From Streptomyces polyasparticus (GTDB lineage Bacteria > Actinomycetota > Actinomycetes > Streptomycetales > Streptomycetaceae), in contig NZ_JACTVJ010000005.1 of the NCBI RefSeq assembly GCF_014493765.1, forward strand, positions 124,001-188,000: DNA of 64,000 bases, in the 5' to 3' direction. The position numbers and the translations under genes were made by a program. The notes under the pieces were generated by a model. The model was not told the origin of the DNA, searched no databases, and saw only the letters and a program-made list of their open reading frames with translations. Shown piece after piece: positions 26,386 to 35,318 of this stretch. Numbering within the stretch: position 1 is the stretch's first letter; every line of letters starts with the position of its first letter.

Positions 26386-27031
26386 CGAGATGAAGAATGC
26401 GAACTATGGACCAGGTTTGCCTGATTCCCTGCCAGGTATTGCCTGTTTTCCTGCGAATGGATCAGTAGCGACCGCGACCTTCGTTGACGCCGAGGACCTG
26501 AGGTGCCCATACGGGGACCGCCCACGGGACGAGCGGACCCAGCGTGCGGGTGCGACCAGTGGCACTGCGGGGTCCGGCGCAGCCGTTGGCCGCCCGCATT
26601 CCGACTGACCGCAGAGGAATCAGCGCACCGGCGAGGAGATCACCAACGAATGCCCCACGACCGGGCGTTCAGCCGGACAGGCCGCGAAATTCCAGGCTCC
26701 TGGGGAAGCGGCAACACATGGAGGCAACGGCCCATTCAGGCAATTTCCCGAGCGCCCCCAACACCAGGACCGACAGAGTGACCGCTGGGCGCGCCGCGGC
26801 GTGTTTCACAACTCCTCCACATGATCATATTTACGCACCCCTCGACACGTTCGAGTATCGAACAGGCGTAGCCGTGGCGGAGTAGCCGTCGGCCGCGGAC
26901 GACCTGTGACGAATCGGCGAGTATCCAGCTGACACAGATGTGACGGTCCGTCATGCCTGATTGTCCGCAGGCCTTGCGTGCCCCCGGGGAGTGCTGACTC
27001 ATCGACTCGGACATGGAATGAAGGTCTCAAC
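26386..27031. other. ~650-bp intergenic region between divergent surface-protein genes
   Basis: Divergent promoters for the SdrD-like gene and the first DUF11 gene must lie here. AT content is raised around 26815-26870. No coding sequence with host codon bias, no RNA gene and no clear repeat was recognised. Confidence 0.4.
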
Positions 27032-29425
27032 ATGACCAGCTCTCCCCAGCGTCGCGGCCGGGACATGCGGGCGCAGCGGCACCTGAAAGCCGCACTCGCA
27101 TCCTCCACCCTCGCAGCGGCCGCCCTGCTGGCCTCCTCCAGTAGCGCCCAGGCCGCAGATCAGGATGAAGTGCCCCATGCACAGCGGCATGTGACGATGC
27201 ATCAGGATCGCGCGAAGGGCGAGGAACGGGCTGGTAGGGGCAGCCCTGCGGTACGGGGGGCCGACCGCTCCCGCCGCAGCGCGGCACAGCAGCCCGAACT
27301 GCGGGACGAGGACTCAACTCCGCCCCCCGCTGCGCTGGAGCAGGTCGGCGACCCGGTCGAGGACGGGGAGAAGAGCGCAAGCCGTCGGACGCCGGAGGAG
27401 ACCTCGCGTCAGCAGTCCGGCGCAGGACAGGACCCTGCGGAGCGCCCAACCGCCAACAGCAGTCCCCGGCAGCGGACTGGTGCCGAGCAGCCCGGGGTGA
27501 CAGACCGCAAGAGCGGCCGGGTCCAGCCGACGGCCCGTACGGCCCCGGCCTCCGATGCCGCCGCCGTGTCGCTCCGGCGTCAGCGGGCCGGCGGGCCGGT
27601 CGCACCGGGTGAGACGTTCGAGTACACCATCGCGGTGACCAATCACGGCCCGTCGGTGGCCAAGGACGTCAAGGTGCGCGACGAGTTGCCGGCGCCGCTG
27701 GAGTTCGTCTCCTCGAAGGACGGCTGCACAGCTCAGGGGCAAGTGGTGACCTGCACCCCGCGTGCGGAACTGGGCGTCGGCGAGAAGGCGTCGTGGGTGA
27801 TCACTGTGCGTCTGGACCCCGACTACGCGGGGGACGGCTCGGACATCGCCAACGTGGCGGAGGTTGAGTCCGCGACCAAGGACCCCAACGACGGCAACGA
27901 CACCGGCCCCACCGGGGGCTCCGGGCTTCCTGAGGGTGGCCGCCCGGCCTCGCCCGCCGCCGACGTCGCCATCACCAAGGTCGCCAAGAGCGACAAGCCG
28001 GTCTCTCCGGGGACCACCTTCGACTACGAGATCACGGTGACCAACCAGGGGCCGTCGACGGCCAAGGGCATCGCGGTCACCGACACGCTGCCCAAGGCGC
28101 TGGCGTTCGTGTCCTCCGCCGAGGGCTGCACCGGCGACAAGGGCGCCTACGGATCCACGGTGACGTGTCCGGAACTGCCGGAGCTGAAGCCGGGTGAGAA
28201 GAAGACGTTCACCGTCACGGTGCGGCTGTCCCCCTCGTACGACGGGGACGGCACCGACGTGGTCAACACCGCCCAGGTGACGGCGAAGACAGCCGACCCG
28301 AAGCCGGACAACAACAGCGCCACCGCGTCCGGGCTGCCGGGACAGACCGGGTCGGCCCCTGTCCCGGCCGAGGCCGACCTGGCGGTCCGTGCCCAGGACA
28401 TCACCGGCACGGTCGTCCCAGGAACGGTTGCACGCGGGCAGGTCACGGTCATCAATCACGGGCCGTCCACCACGCGTCAGCAGGCCATGGTCGACATCAC
28501 CCTGCCCGCGCACGTCACCGTACGGGGCACGGGCGTGCCCGCGGGGTGCACCGTTCGTAACGGCGGCAAGACGCTGCACTGCACCATCGAGGCGGGTCTG
28601 GAAGCCGCGCCGGCCACGGGCGGCAGGGCTTCCGGCAGTGCCGCACGCCGCAAGGCCGATTCCTCGGTGACGCTCTCCTACCCCGTGCAGGTCGACGCCG
28701 ACGCGCCCCTGTCCACCACGCTGACCGGCGGCAAGGTCACCGTGTCCAGTCCGGAGGACAGCAACGCAGACAACAACACGGACACCTTCATGGTGACCAC
28801 TGCCGCGCAGGGCAGTGCGGACCTGGCCACCACCAAGACGGCGATCCTGCCGCCCGGCCAGTCCACGGTCGGCCCCGGTGACACCCTCACCTACCTCGTC
28901 AAGGTCACCAACAACGGTCCCTCCGACGCGGAGAACGTCAAGGTCACCGACCGGCTCCCGGACGGACTGCTCTTCAAACGCGGCACCACCGGCTGCACCG
29001 CGAGCGGCCAGACGGTCACCTGCCAGGCCGGACGGCTGGCGGCCGGGCGCAGCGTCGAGTTCGACATCGTCGTACGCCTCTCCCCGGCCTACCAGGGCAC
29101 CGGCAAGGACCTGGACAACATCGCCGCCGCCTCCTCCACCACACCCGACCCGAACCCGGGCAACGACCAGAACCCGCCCGGCACTTCGGGCCCCGGCGGC
29201 GGCCCGCTCATCATCACCACCGAGCCCCCAGCACTGGACGAGAACGACAACGACGAGAACCCGCCCGGCACTTCGGTTCCTGGCAGCACGCCCACCGACA
29301 CTCCCCGGCCCCCGGCACTGGCCCAGACCGGCGACGACGCGCCCCAGTGGACGCTGTGGGCCACCGGACTGCTCCTGGCCGGCGGCGCCGGTCTGATGTA
29401 CGCGGCACGCCGCCGCACCAGCTGA
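27032..29425 (+). CDS. DUF11-repeat surface protein with sortase signal (LAQTG)
   Basis: 797 aa from ATG 27032, with GGAATGAAGG seven bases upstream. Signal peptide to about residue 45 (ASSTLAAAALLASSSSAQAA). Residues ~45-180 are charged and low-complexity. Four DUF11 (Ig-like) repeats follow at roughly 180-290, 310-430, 450-590 and 590-715, each with the ADVAITK / TVTNQGPS-AK / FVSSxxGCT / ADNN patterns. A Pro-rich spacer leads to LAQTG, a hydrophobic helix and RRRTS: a class E (SrtE) sorting signal, so the protein is covalently fixed to the wall. No sortase gene is in the window. First of three DUF11 genes; a hairpin terminator follows. Confidence 0.9.
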   Translation: MTSSPQRRGRDMRAQRHLKAALASSTLAAAALLASSSSAQAADQDEVPHAQRHVTMHQDRAKGEERAGRGSPAVRGADRSRRSAAQQPELRDEDSTPPPAALEQVGDPVEDGEKSASRRTPEETSRQQSGAGQDPAERPTANSSPRQRTGAEQPGVTDRKSGRVQPTARTAPASDAAAVSLRRQRAGGPVAPGETFEYTIAVTNHGPSVAKDVKVRDELPAPLEFVSSKDGCTAQGQVVTCTPRAELGVGEKASWVITVRLDPDYAGDGSDIANVAEVESATKDPNDGNDTGPTGGSGLPEGGRPASPAADVAITKVAKSDKPVSPGTTFDYEITVTNQGPSTAKGIAVTDTLPKALAFVSSAEGCTGDKGAYGSTVTCPELPELKPGEKKTFTVTVRLSPSYDGDGTDVVNTAQVTAKTADPKPDNNSATASGLPGQTGSAPVPAEADLAVRAQDITGTVVPGTVARGQVTVINHGPSTTRQQAMVDITLPAHVTVRGTGVPAGCTVRNGGKTLHCTIEAGLEAAPATGGRASGSAARRKADSSVTLSYPVQVDADAPLSTTLTGGKVTVSSPEDSNADNNTDTFMVTTAAQGSADLATTKTAILPPGQSTVGPGDTLTYLVKVTNNGPSDAENVKVTDRLPDGLLFKRGTTGCTASGQTVTCQAGRLAAGRSVEFDIVVRLSPAYQGTGKDLDNIAAASSTTPDPNPGNDQNPPGTSGPGGGPLIITTEPPALDENDNDENPPGTSVPGSTPTDTPRPPALAQTGDDAPQWTLWATGLLLAGGAGLMYAARRRTS

Positions 29426-29443
29426 CCTCGGCCCGGCCACTGA

Positions 29444-29477
29444 CCTTGGGGCGAACGGAATCCCGCTCGCCCCAAGG
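29444..29477 (+). terminator. Hairpin terminator after the LAQTG DUF11 gene
   Basis: CCTTGGGGCGA (29444-29454) pairs perfectly with TCGCCCCAAGG (29467-29477), with a 12-nt loop, starting 19 bp after the stop. Confidence 0.75.
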
Positions 29478-29549
29478 CATCCCTCGTACGTGTGCGTCGC
29501 GGTCCGGCAGCGTGCCGCGACACACGCCAGGAAAGGAAACGGCAGAACA

Positions 29550-31718
29550 GTGCAGACCAACACCGCTCCATCCCGGCCCTCTCGGCCACAGCCCGGACGC
29601 GCCCTGCGCGGGCGCCGCGCCGCAGCCCTGACCACCACGATGCTCACCGCGCTCGCGCTGGCCCCGCTGGCCGCGGCCGCGCCCGGACCCGACACCCCCG
29701 CCCAGCCCGAAGCCCGGTCGCAGGCCACCCGGCAGGCGGCGCCGGTCGCCTTCCCGTATCTCAACGGCTTCGACGGCCCGACGTCGGACACCGTCCTGAC
29801 CGGCACCGCCAAGTACGACGACAAGGACACCGGCGGCTGGCTGCACCTGACCACGGCGAACAGGCACGAGTCGGGCAGTTGGCAGATGAACCGTGACTTC
29901 TCCACCGACCTCGGCGTGGTCGCGGAGTTCACCTACGCCACCTATGGCGGCAACAACCATTGCTTCCCCTTGACGGGCTTTTGCAATGGGTACGGCGACG
30001 GGCTGACGATGTTCTTCGCCGACGGCACCGCCCCCAACGGCGTCGGCAACACGGGAGGCGCGCTGGGCTACATCGGGGTGCCCGGGGCGTTCCTGGGCGT
30101 CGGCTTCGACGAGTACGGCAACTTCTCCGGCGAGTACGGCGGCCCGGCCCAGTTGCCCGAGAGCATCGTGCTGCGCGGTGGCGGCACCAAGGTCGACGGC
30201 AAACTCAACGGCTACACGTACGCGACCGGTGTGAAGGGGCCGGGCGACACCGTCATGACCAAGGCCGGCCGCAGGCAGTTCCGGACCGCGAAGGTCAGCG
30301 TGGTGCCCAAGGACGGCAAGCTACTGGTCTCGGTCGCCTCCAACACCGGCCCCGGCACCCCGATGCAGCAGATGATCGACAACTACGACATCTCGACGGT
30401 CGCGGGCCAGCCCGCGCTGCCGGAAACCCTCAAGCTCGGCTTCTCCGCGGGCTCGGGCGGCTCCACCAACAACCACGACATCGGCGACCTCAAGGTCAGC
30501 CTCCCGGTGGAGGTGTCCGTCAAGAAGACCGCCCCGGCCACCGTGCCGTCCGGAGGGAAGCTGGAGTACAAGGTCACGGTCGCCAACGACCAGACCAACG
30601 ACGCCCCCGGCACCAAAGTCAAGGACATCATCCCCGCGGGCCTGACCGACGTGTCCTGGACGTGCCAAGCCTCCGCCGGAAGTACCTGCGGCCAGGCCTC
30701 GGGCAGCGGCAGCAGGCTCGACACCACCACCGACCTCAAGCGCGGCGGCACCGCCACCTACACCATCACCGGCACCGCCATCGCCACTCCGGGCACCGAG
30801 ATCATCAACACCGCCACCGTCGAGCCGTCCGCCAGCGTCACGGACATCGATCCCACGGACGACTCGGCCGACGCCACCACCAAGGTGACCTCCGGCCCGA
30901 CCGACGTGGCGGCGCAGAAGGAGCTGGCCAGCAACGACCCGGTCAAGCCGGGCGACACCTTCGACTACAGACTGACCGCCCGCAACTACGGCCCGGCCGC
31001 CACCACCAACGTCACCATGACCGACGACCTGCCCACCCAGCTGTCCTTCGTCTCCTCCCCGGACGGCTGCACCGCCACGGGCCAGAAGGTCACCTGCCCC
31101 GCGGCCGCCCAGATGGAGGTCGGCGGCTCCAAGACCTGGACCGTCAAGGTCAAGCTGGACCAGAACTACCAGGGCAACGGCAGCGACATCAAGAACACCG
31201 CCACCGCCACCTCGGACGCGCCGGGCGACCCCAAGCCGGAGAACAACACCAGTGCCCCGGTCGGCATCCCCGGCGGCAGTACCCAGCCCGAAGCGGCCCT
31301 GCGCACCGAGAAGAAGACCACCACCACTACCCCTGTCCCGCCGGGCGGAACCTTCGCGTACGAGGTGAAGGCCATCAATGACGGGCCCTCGGCGGCCGAG
31401 GACGTCAAACTGATCGACGACCTGCCCGAACAGCTGTCCTTCGTCTCCTCCACGGACGGCTGCACCGCCGTCGGCCGCAAGGTGACCTGCCCGGCAGACG
31501 CTCCGCTGGCGGCCGGCTCGTCCCGTACCTGGACGTTCATCGTCCGTCTCGACCCGGCCTACACGGGCGACGGCAGTGACATCAAGAACACCGTCACCGC
31601 CTCGTCCTCCACAGCGAACCCCAACCCCGGAGAGGGCACCAGCCCGCCCGCCGGGCTGCCCGGGGACACGACCGGTGAGTCTTCCGCCGATCTGGATCTG
31701 ACCAAGATCACCTCCTGA
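29550..31718 (+). CDS. Secreted L-type lectin-like protein with DUF11 repeats
   Basis: 722 aa from GTG 29550 (AAAGGA upstream). Signal peptide with RGRRAAALTTTMLTALALAPLAAAAPG. Residues ~60-315 form a bacterial legume-lectin-like domain: YGDGLTMFFADG, GGALGYIG, GVGFDEYGNFSGEYGG hold the carbohydrate/Ca-site pattern of L-type lectins. Three DUF11 repeats follow (starting near VSVKKTAPATVPSGGKLEY, QKELASNDPVKPGDTFDY, TEKKTTTTTPVPPGGTFAY). It ends ADLDLTKITS, the first strand of a further repeat, without a sorting signal. It probably binds surface or substrate glycans; retention could be through partner DUF11 proteins. Confidence 0.85.
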   Translation: MQTNTAPSRPSRPQPGRALRGRRAAALTTTMLTALALAPLAAAAPGPDTPAQPEARSQATRQAAPVAFPYLNGFDGPTSDTVLTGTAKYDDKDTGGWLHLTTANRHESGSWQMNRDFSTDLGVVAEFTYATYGGNNHCFPLTGFCNGYGDGLTMFFADGTAPNGVGNTGGALGYIGVPGAFLGVGFDEYGNFSGEYGGPAQLPESIVLRGGGTKVDGKLNGYTYATGVKGPGDTVMTKAGRRQFRTAKVSVVPKDGKLLVSVASNTGPGTPMQQMIDNYDISTVAGQPALPETLKLGFSAGSGGSTNNHDIGDLKVSLPVEVSVKKTAPATVPSGGKLEYKVTVANDQTNDAPGTKVKDIIPAGLTDVSWTCQASAGSTCGQASGSGSRLDTTTDLKRGGTATYTITGTAIATPGTEIINTATVEPSASVTDIDPTDDSADATTKVTSGPTDVAAQKELASNDPVKPGDTFDYRLTARNYGPAATTNVTMTDDLPTQLSFVSSPDGCTATGQKVTCPAAAQMEVGGSKTWTVKVKLDQNYQGNGSDIKNTATATSDAPGDPKPENNTSAPVGIPGGSTQPEAALRTEKKTTTTTPVPPGGTFAYEVKAINDGPSAAEDVKLIDDLPEQLSFVSSTDGCTAVGRKVTCPADAPLAAGSSRTWTFIVRLDPAYTGDGSDIKNTVTASSSTANPNPGEGTSPPAGLPGDTTGESSADLDLTKITS

Positions 31719-31768
31719 CTTCCGGGGCCGGGCCGTCCGCAACACCCCACACAGCCCTGCCCCGGAGC

Positions 31769-31793
31769 ACGGCCGCCATCCCGCGGCGGCCGT
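31769..31793 (+). terminator. Hairpin after the lectin-DUF11 gene
   Basis: ACGGCCGCC pairs with GGCGGCCGT (9-bp stem, 7-nt loop), about 50 bp after the stop. Confidence 0.55.
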
Positions 31794-31932
31794 ATCACCC
31801 CCACACGCCACAGCTCCCGGACATCGACCGCGCTCGCGTGCTCTTCGTGACCGCGCACGGCGCCGTCACGCCCGCGCTCGCGCGGACGCTCCCGGACGGC
31901 CGTGGCACAACCGAGGAAGAACAGAGACCGAC

Positions 31933-33324
31933 ATGACGACGACCAAGAGACGGTGGCGCCTCGCTTCGGCCACCGTGGTGGCCACGCTGTCCTGCGCAGT
32001 GCCCCTGTGCGCCGCCCCCACCGCCCTGGCCCAGGCCACGACAGCTCCCTCCCCCACCAAGGCGGGCGCTGACCTCTCCCTCACTGCCGACGTGACGATC
32101 CAGCGTCCGCACCAGTCGGCTGCCACACGCGGTATGGCGCCCGTCCCGCCCGGCGGGATCGTCACCTACACCCTGACCGCCAAGAACAGCGGTCCCTCCG
32201 TCGCCAAGAACGCCAAGGTCACCGACACCCTCCCGGCAGGTCTGACCTTCGTCTCCTCCACGGACGACTGCACCGCCGCGGGCCAGAAGGTCACCTGCGG
32301 CCCCGTCGACGTGCTGGCCGTCGGTGCCAGTAAGACGTGGACCTTCCAGACACGCGTCGACTCCGGCTACACCGGTGACGGCACGGACCTCAAGAACAAT
32401 GCGGTCATTTCCTCGGACACCAAGGACCCCCAGGGCGCGAACAACTCCGCCTCCGCCGAACTGCCCGGCGGCGGTGGGATCGGCACGCCGAGCGCCGATC
32501 TGTCCACCGAGAAGACCGCGGTCGGCACGGAGAAGGTCTCCCCCGGCCAGGAGTACGAGTACACGATCACCACGAAGAACGCCGGCCCCTCGGACGCCAC
32601 CAAGGTCGTCGCCACCGACAACCTCCCCGCGCCGATCTCCTTCGTCTCCTCCTCCGACGGCTGCACCGCCGAGGGGCAGACGGTGACCTGTACCGCCGAC
32701 GTCGTCAAGAACGGCGCCGCCAAGTCCTGGACCTTCAAGGTCAAGCTGGATTCCGCCTACAAGGGCGACGGCACGGACCTGAAGAACACCGCTTCCTCCA
32801 GCTCCGAGGTCGAAGACCCCAACTCCGAGAACGGCGAGAGCACGCCCGTCGACCCGCCCGGCGCGGAAGAAGGCGAAGGCGGCATCATCGGCAAGCCGAG
32901 CGCCGATCTGTCCACCGAGAAGACCGCGGTCGGCACGGAGAAGGTCTCCCCCGGCCAGGAGTACGAGTACACGATCACCACGAAGAACGCCGGCCCCTCG
33001 GACGCCACAAAGGTCGTCGCGACGGACGAGCTGCCGAAGCCGCTGACGTTCGTCTCGTCGAGCGACGGCTGCACGGCCACGGGGCAGACGGTGACCTGTA
33101 CCGCCGACGTCGTGAAGAACGGCGCCGCCAAGTCCTGGACCTTCAAGGTCAAGCTCGACCCGGCCTACACCGGTACCGGCAGCGACATCAAGAACACCGC
33201 CTCTTCCAGTTCCGAGGTCGATGACCCCAACTCCGGCAACGGCGAGAGCACGCCCGTCGACCCGCCCGGCGGCACCGTCGCCGAGCCCCTGGCCGACCTG
33301 GAGGTGACCAAGACCTCCTCCTGA
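31933..33324 (+). CDS. Secreted DUF11-repeat protein
   Basis: 463 aa from ATG 31933 (GAGGAAGA upstream). Signal peptide (RRWRLASATVVATLSCAVPLCAAPTALAQA), then three DUF11 repeats. Repeats 2 and 3 are a recent duplication: the DNA from 32491 is repeated from 32899 at an offset of exactly 408 bp (136 codons), with long identical stretches (for example TEKTAVGTEKVSPGQEYEY). It ends ADLEVTKTSS, again the opening strand of another repeat, with no sorting signal or membrane tail. Third member of the DUF11 cluster; likely secreted and wall-associated. Confidence 0.85.
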   Translation: MTTTKRRWRLASATVVATLSCAVPLCAAPTALAQATTAPSPTKAGADLSLTADVTIQRPHQSAATRGMAPVPPGGIVTYTLTAKNSGPSVAKNAKVTDTLPAGLTFVSSTDDCTAAGQKVTCGPVDVLAVGASKTWTFQTRVDSGYTGDGTDLKNNAVISSDTKDPQGANNSASAELPGGGGIGTPSADLSTEKTAVGTEKVSPGQEYEYTITTKNAGPSDATKVVATDNLPAPISFVSSSDGCTAEGQTVTCTADVVKNGAAKSWTFKVKLDSAYKGDGTDLKNTASSSSEVEDPNSENGESTPVDPPGAEEGEGGIIGKPSADLSTEKTAVGTEKVSPGQEYEYTITTKNAGPSDATKVVATDELPKPLTFVSSSDGCTATGQTVTCTADVVKNGAAKSWTFKVKLDPAYTGTGSDIKNTASSSSEVDDPNSGNGESTPVDPPGGTVAEPLADLEVTKTSS

Positions 33325-33338
33325 TCCAGGCCCTCAGG

Positions 33339-33370
33339 GGGCGGGTCCGGCACCCCAGCCGGGCCCGCCC
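33339..33370 (+). terminator. Hairpin terminator after the third DUF11 gene
   Basis: GGGCGGGTCCGGC pairs with GCCGGGCCCGCCC (13 bp with one G-T pair), six-base loop, 14 bp beyond the stop. Confidence 0.75.
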
Positions 33371-33484
33371 TTGCGCTGTGCCCAGGGCCGGGCGGGGAAC
33401 GTCCTTTGCCGAGTCCGGACTTGCCTCCACCCCTGCCCGGTCCATCGCCCTCGGGCTGCTCCGCCGCCTTCGGCTTCAGGTTCC

Positions 33485-33637
33485 CTGTCACCAACACCGT
33501 CGAAGTACCTGGACCATGAAGGCCGAACCTGCCTGAACGGCGACCGTCCGGACCACGTGGAGGCCGTAGGACAGCTTCTACGACATGTGCCGGGTCGTGG
33601 CCAGGGAGGGGCCGAGGATCAGGACGGGGGCGTCCTG
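33485..33637 (-). repeat. Sequence X joined to a short pcaL fragment (third copy)
   Basis: 33485-33583 matches X at 18817-18914 (start CTGTCACCAACACCGT, shared GGACCACGTGGA core), and 33584-33637 is a pcaL codon ~18-34 fragment on the minus strand (DAPVLILGPSLATTRHM then stop). The joint is at the same codon as in the 18.9-kb copy, with roughly a quarter of bases differing. The remaining ~435-bp gap between the DUF11 and hydrolase genes has no other feature. Confidence 0.7.
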
Positions 33638-33759
33638 GTGGAGGGACACCCATCCGCGGGGCTCCTGGTTTCGAATAGGTTCTGGGAAGCGGTGGCCGCG
33701 GGAGGCTGCCGACTCTGCGGGGCCGGGCGGCTGCCGGCTGCGAAATGGAGAGGGGAACT

Positions 33760-34461
33760 GTGGTCATCTGGGGCGACGATCCGTCCTCGGCGCTGGTGAC
33801 CGGGCCCGTGGCCCGGGCACCGCGGGCGGCAGTCCTGTTGCTGCACGGCGGCCGGGAGAACGGGGTGGACGCGCCGCCGCTCTGGAATCTGCCGGGGCTG
33901 CGGATGCGGCCGTTCGCGCGGGCCGTCGGGCGGGCGGTCGACGGGCACGACGTGGTCGTGGGCAGGGTGCGGTATCGCTGCCGGGGTTGGAACGGCGCGC
34001 GCGAGGATCCGTTGCACGACGCCCGCGCGGCGCTTGACGCCCTGGAGCGGCGATTCGGCGAGATCCCCACCGTGCTGGTCGGACACTCCATGGGCGGCCG
34101 GGCCGCCCTGCGCGCAGCCGGGCATCGTCTGGTGCGCGGCGTGGTCGGGCTCGCGCCCTGGTGTCCCGAGGGTGAGCCGGTGGAGCAGCTGGCCGGACGC
34201 CGTGTCGTACTGCTGCACGGCGACATGGACCGTACGACCGATCCGCGGGCGTCGGCCGCCTACGCGGCACGGGCCTCGAAGGCCGGCGCCCAGGCGTGCC
34301 TCGTCCTGGTCGACGGCGCCGGTCACGCGATGCTGCAGCGGCCGCGAACCTGGCATGCGCTGACCGCCGGATCGGTGACGGGTCTGCTGGGCCTCGGCCC
34401 GCTTCCCCCGGTGATCGCCCGGTCCTCGGGGGCCGGCGGCGGGCCTGTGCGTGTGGGCTGA
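33760..34461 (+). CDS. Small alpha/beta hydrolase (dienelactone-hydrolase-like)
   Basis: 233 aa from GTG 33760, which has GGAGAGGGG upstream; ATG 33745 is possible but lacks a ribosome site. AVLLLHGGRENG is the oxyanion strand, GHSMGGRAA the nucleophile elbow, HGDMDRTTDP the acid, and DGAGHAML the His. Cytoplasmic. Specificity not predictable. The 3' flank (34462-34600) is a long pyrimidine-rich stretch on the plus strand, leading to the sigK promoter. Confidence 0.8.
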   Translation: MVIWGDDPSSALVTGPVARAPRAAVLLLHGGRENGVDAPPLWNLPGLRMRPFARAVGRAVDGHDVVVGRVRYRCRGWNGAREDPLHDARAALDALERRFGEIPTVLVGHSMGGRAALRAAGHRLVRGVVGLAPWCPEGEPVEQLAGRRVVLLHGDMDRTTDPRASAAYAARASKAGAQACLVLVDGAGHAMLQRPRTWHALTAGSVTGLLGLGPLPPVIARSSGAGGGPVRVG

Positions 34462-34610
34462 CCGGCCCTTCCCCTCCTCGCCTGACCTTCCCCTGACCTT
34501 GCCCTCCACTGCTCTTCCCTGCCCTCCTCCCCCGCCCTGCGCACCTCCCCAACACCAACACCTCCCCCGCGCCACCACCTTGCGACATTTCGGACTTCTC
34601 TCTCCGGCGA

Positions 34611-34640
34611 CCAATCCGTCCCCGCCCGTGCTCCGAATCA
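34611..34640 (+). promoter_or_regulatory. Predicted SigK-dependent promoter of sigK-rskA
   Basis: CCAATCC (34611) and CTCCGAATCACTGG (CGAATC at 34634) are 23 nt apart, start to start. The same pair with the same spacing precedes the amine-oxidase operon and the molybdopterin oxidoreductase. This implies autoregulation of sigK. Confidence 0.75.
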
Positions 34641-34727
34641 CTGGTGAAGCGCTGATCGCCCTGCCGTCCCCGCCCGGGACCGCCACGATGTACGGAAGGC
34701 CGCAAGCATGAGCGACGAGGGAGTCCG

Positions 34728-35318
34728 GTGAGAGCCACGGAGCGTGCGGATGCGAGTCCTCCCCCGCCGCGGGGCAAGGATCTGGCGGAGGCGCTGACGG
34801 CCGTCGCCCGGGGAGACCAGGAGGCGTTCGCCGAGGTCTACGACGCGGTGAGCGCGCCCGTGCTCGGCCTCGTGCGCAGCGTGCTGCGCGATCCCGCGCA
34901 GTCCGAGGAGGTCGCGCAGGAGGTGCTCGTGGAGGTGTGGCGGACCGCCGCCCGGTTCCGGCCGGAGAAGGGCAGTGCCATGACGTGGGTGATGACCTTG
35001 GCCCACCGCCGCGCGGTGGACCGGGTGCGTTCCGTACAGGCGTCGACCGAGCGGGAGCACAAGGCCGCGCTCCTGGAGCAGACACCCGCGTACGACGAAG
35101 TGACCGAACAGGTCGAGTCCCGCCTGGAGCAGCAGCGGGTGCGCCGCTGCCTCGGCGCTCTCACCACCTTGCAGCGCGAGGCTGTGACGCTGGCCTACTA
35201 CCGGGGGCTGACGTATCGCGAGGTCGCCCAGCTCCTCACGCTCCCCCTGGGCACCGTGAAGACCCGGCTGCGCGACGGGCTGATCCGGCTGCGTGACTGC
35301 CTGGGGGTGACCGCATGA
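34728..35318 (+). CDS. sigK: ECF sigma factor SigK
   Basis: 196 aa from GTG 34728 (GAGGGAG upstream). Region 2 (QEAFAEVYDAVSAPVLGLVRSVL, EEVAQEVLVEVWRTA, MTWVMTLAHRRAVDRVRS) and region 4 (LTTLQREAVTLAYYRGLTYREVAQLL, LGTVKTRLRDGLIRLRDCLG) are complete. Cys141 and Cys191 are the only cysteines and lie 50 residues apart, the same spacing as the redox-active Cys133/Cys183 pair reported for M. tuberculosis SigK. It overlaps rskA by four bases and directs the regulon described for the neighbouring genes. The family match to SigK is strong by sequence and by context. Confidence 0.9.
   Translation: MRATERADASPPPPRGKDLAEALTAVARGDQEAFAEVYDAVSAPVLGLVRSVLRDPAQSEEVAQEVLVEVWRTAARFRPEKGSAMTWVMTLAHRRAVDRVRSVQASTEREHKAALLEQTPAYDEVTEQVESRLEQQRVRRCLGALTTLQREAVTLAYYRGLTYREVAQLLTLPLGTVKTRLRDGLIRLRDCLGVTA

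Noticed and set aside
34462-34600. Pyrimidine-rich tract as a structured regulatory RNA
   Set aside because: Strand asymmetry is clear but no stable stem is visible; it is more simply a low-complexity spacer before the sigK promoter.
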